A DNA stretch of 5,998 nt from Chitinophagaceae bacterium. Lineage in GTDB: Bacteria; Bacteroidota; Bacteroidia; Chitinophagales; Chitinophagaceae. Below are positions 5,508 to 5,998 of this stretch, in pieces (within the stretch, counting starts at the first letter, position 1; each line of letters opens with the position of its first letter). A model generated the notes under the pieces. It was not told the DNA's origin. It was given only the letters and a program-made list of their open reading frames with translations, and searched no databases. Location of the stretch: contig JAHEZB010000160.1 in NCBI GenBank assembly GCA_023251285.1, forward strand, positions 1 to 5,998. The letters run 5' to 3'. The translations under genes were made by a program, and so were the position numbers.

Positions 5508-5998
5508 AGGTACCAAATTGTTCAATTAAATAGGTCACTTTGCCTTTTGCACCCCATTTCTGATAGGCTTCAATAGCCGATTTTAAATAATCCTGGTAAT
5601 CAGAGCCGATTCTTTTTTTCATGCGTACCAGGTGTTCAAATGCCAAACCACAATCCTGGATAAATCCTGCCTGGTTCGCGCTTAATGCCGACTGTTCGAA
5701 TAATTCCTCAGCTTTATCAGTATTCCCCATGATGCTGCTACGAATTGCTTGCAACAAAAGCGCTTTATGCAAAAAATTATCGGGGCAAAGTTGGGACCAG
5801 TTAGTCATATTATCAATACACGTATTGGCCGCAGCCATCCATTTTTCAGACATTTCACCTTCTGTTTCTGCAGAACGATATAAAGCAGCTATTGCATAAA
5901 ATTGTTCTTTTTCAAAATGCCCCGGTTGATTGGCGAAGGCTGGTAGAAGCGGCAATGATTGATCTCCCCAGGAAAGCGCTTCTTCCCAATTTCCAAAA
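5506..5998 (-). CDS. C-terminal part of a TPR-like helical-repeat protein, probably a large AAA-ATPase signalling protein (5' end outside the window)
   Basis: The reading frame stays open to the right edge. Upstream of the TTG at 5953-5955 it continues without a stop as ...NWEEALSWGDQSLPLLPAF, so that TTG is not the true start. About 163 residues are visible. They are all-helical and TPR-like, with a repeat helix around KALLLQAIRSSIMGNTDKAEELFEQSA in two stretches, then a tail YLKSAIEAYQKWGAKGKV and EQFGT before the stop. The spacing Tyr-Leu ... Trp-Gly-Ala-Lys-x-Lys-Val resembles, from memory, the helical region after the AAA ATPase domain in large Ser/Thr-kinase/ATPase/histidine-kinase multi-domain proteins. 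In those proteins GAF and kinase domains usually follow, but here the protein ends. It converges on the operon and is transcribed separately. A regulatory link to the operon is possible but unsupported. The kinase/ATPase part is not in the window, so that assignment is tentative. Confidence 0.6.
   Translation of the reverse strand, partial: FGNWEEALSWGDQSLPLLPAFANQPGHFEKEQFYAIAALYRSAETEGEMSEKWMAAANTCIDNMTNWSQLCPDNFLHKALLLQAIRSSIMGNTDKAEELFEQSALSANQAGFIQDCGLAFEHLVRMKKRIGSDYQDYLKSAIEAYQKWGAKGKVTYLIEQFGT

Noticed and set aside
5621..5899. Plus-strand open frame of 92 codons
   Set aside because: It is antisense to the helical-repeat gene, whose protein has family-like motifs; the plus-strand peptide has none.

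Overview
The window looks like a piece of a Bacteroidota chromosome, probably from the Chitinophagaceae/Sphingobacteriia side of the phylum. This is an inference. It rests on the absence of Shine-Dalgarno sequences, the A/T-rich leaders before start codons, a TAnnTTTG-type -7 promoter element before the first gene, moderate GC in the genes and very AT-rich spacers. No 16S rRNA or other taxonomic marker is present.

Layout: positions 1-680 are non-coding tandem repeats, two full units of 263 and 266 bp plus a truncated third. They carry five identical copies of a 9-bp hairpin and further internal inverted repeats. Positions 681-868 are an AT-rich leader with a candidate promoter. A three-gene plus-strand operon follows: a thiamine-diphosphate (ThDP) enzyme of the acetolactate-synthase-like superfamily (869-2695), an FAD L-amino-acid oxidase-like enzyme (2747-4474), and a ketoacyl-ACP synthase III (FabH)-fold protein (4476-5480), which starts 1 bp after the oxidase stop. 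A convergent minus-strand gene (5506 to beyond the right edge) is the C-terminal part of a helical-repeat (TPR-like) protein. It resembles the tail of large AAA-ATPase signalling proteins.

How the genes may work together (inference): the oxidase would turn an L-amino acid, possibly aromatic, into its 2-keto acid. The ThDP enzyme would decarboxylate that acid and join the resulting acyl anion to a second carbonyl or acyl donor, giving an acyloin or related alpha-hydroxyketone. The FabH-like protein would then acylate or otherwise process the product. This logic recalls xenocyloin biosynthesis in Xenorhabdus, where a ThDP acyloin synthase works with FabH-like proteins, and scytonemin biosynthesis, where a ThDP enzyme couples aryl-pyruvates.

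The most striking detail is that the FabH-like protein keeps the family His (H263) and Asn (N291) but has Tyr118 where the catalytic Cys should be. It also has Pro-Asp in place of two glycines of the C-terminal GGG loop. It is therefore unlikely to be an ordinary condensing enzyme. The window may hold a small, uncharacterised natural-product operon; its product cannot be read from the sequence.
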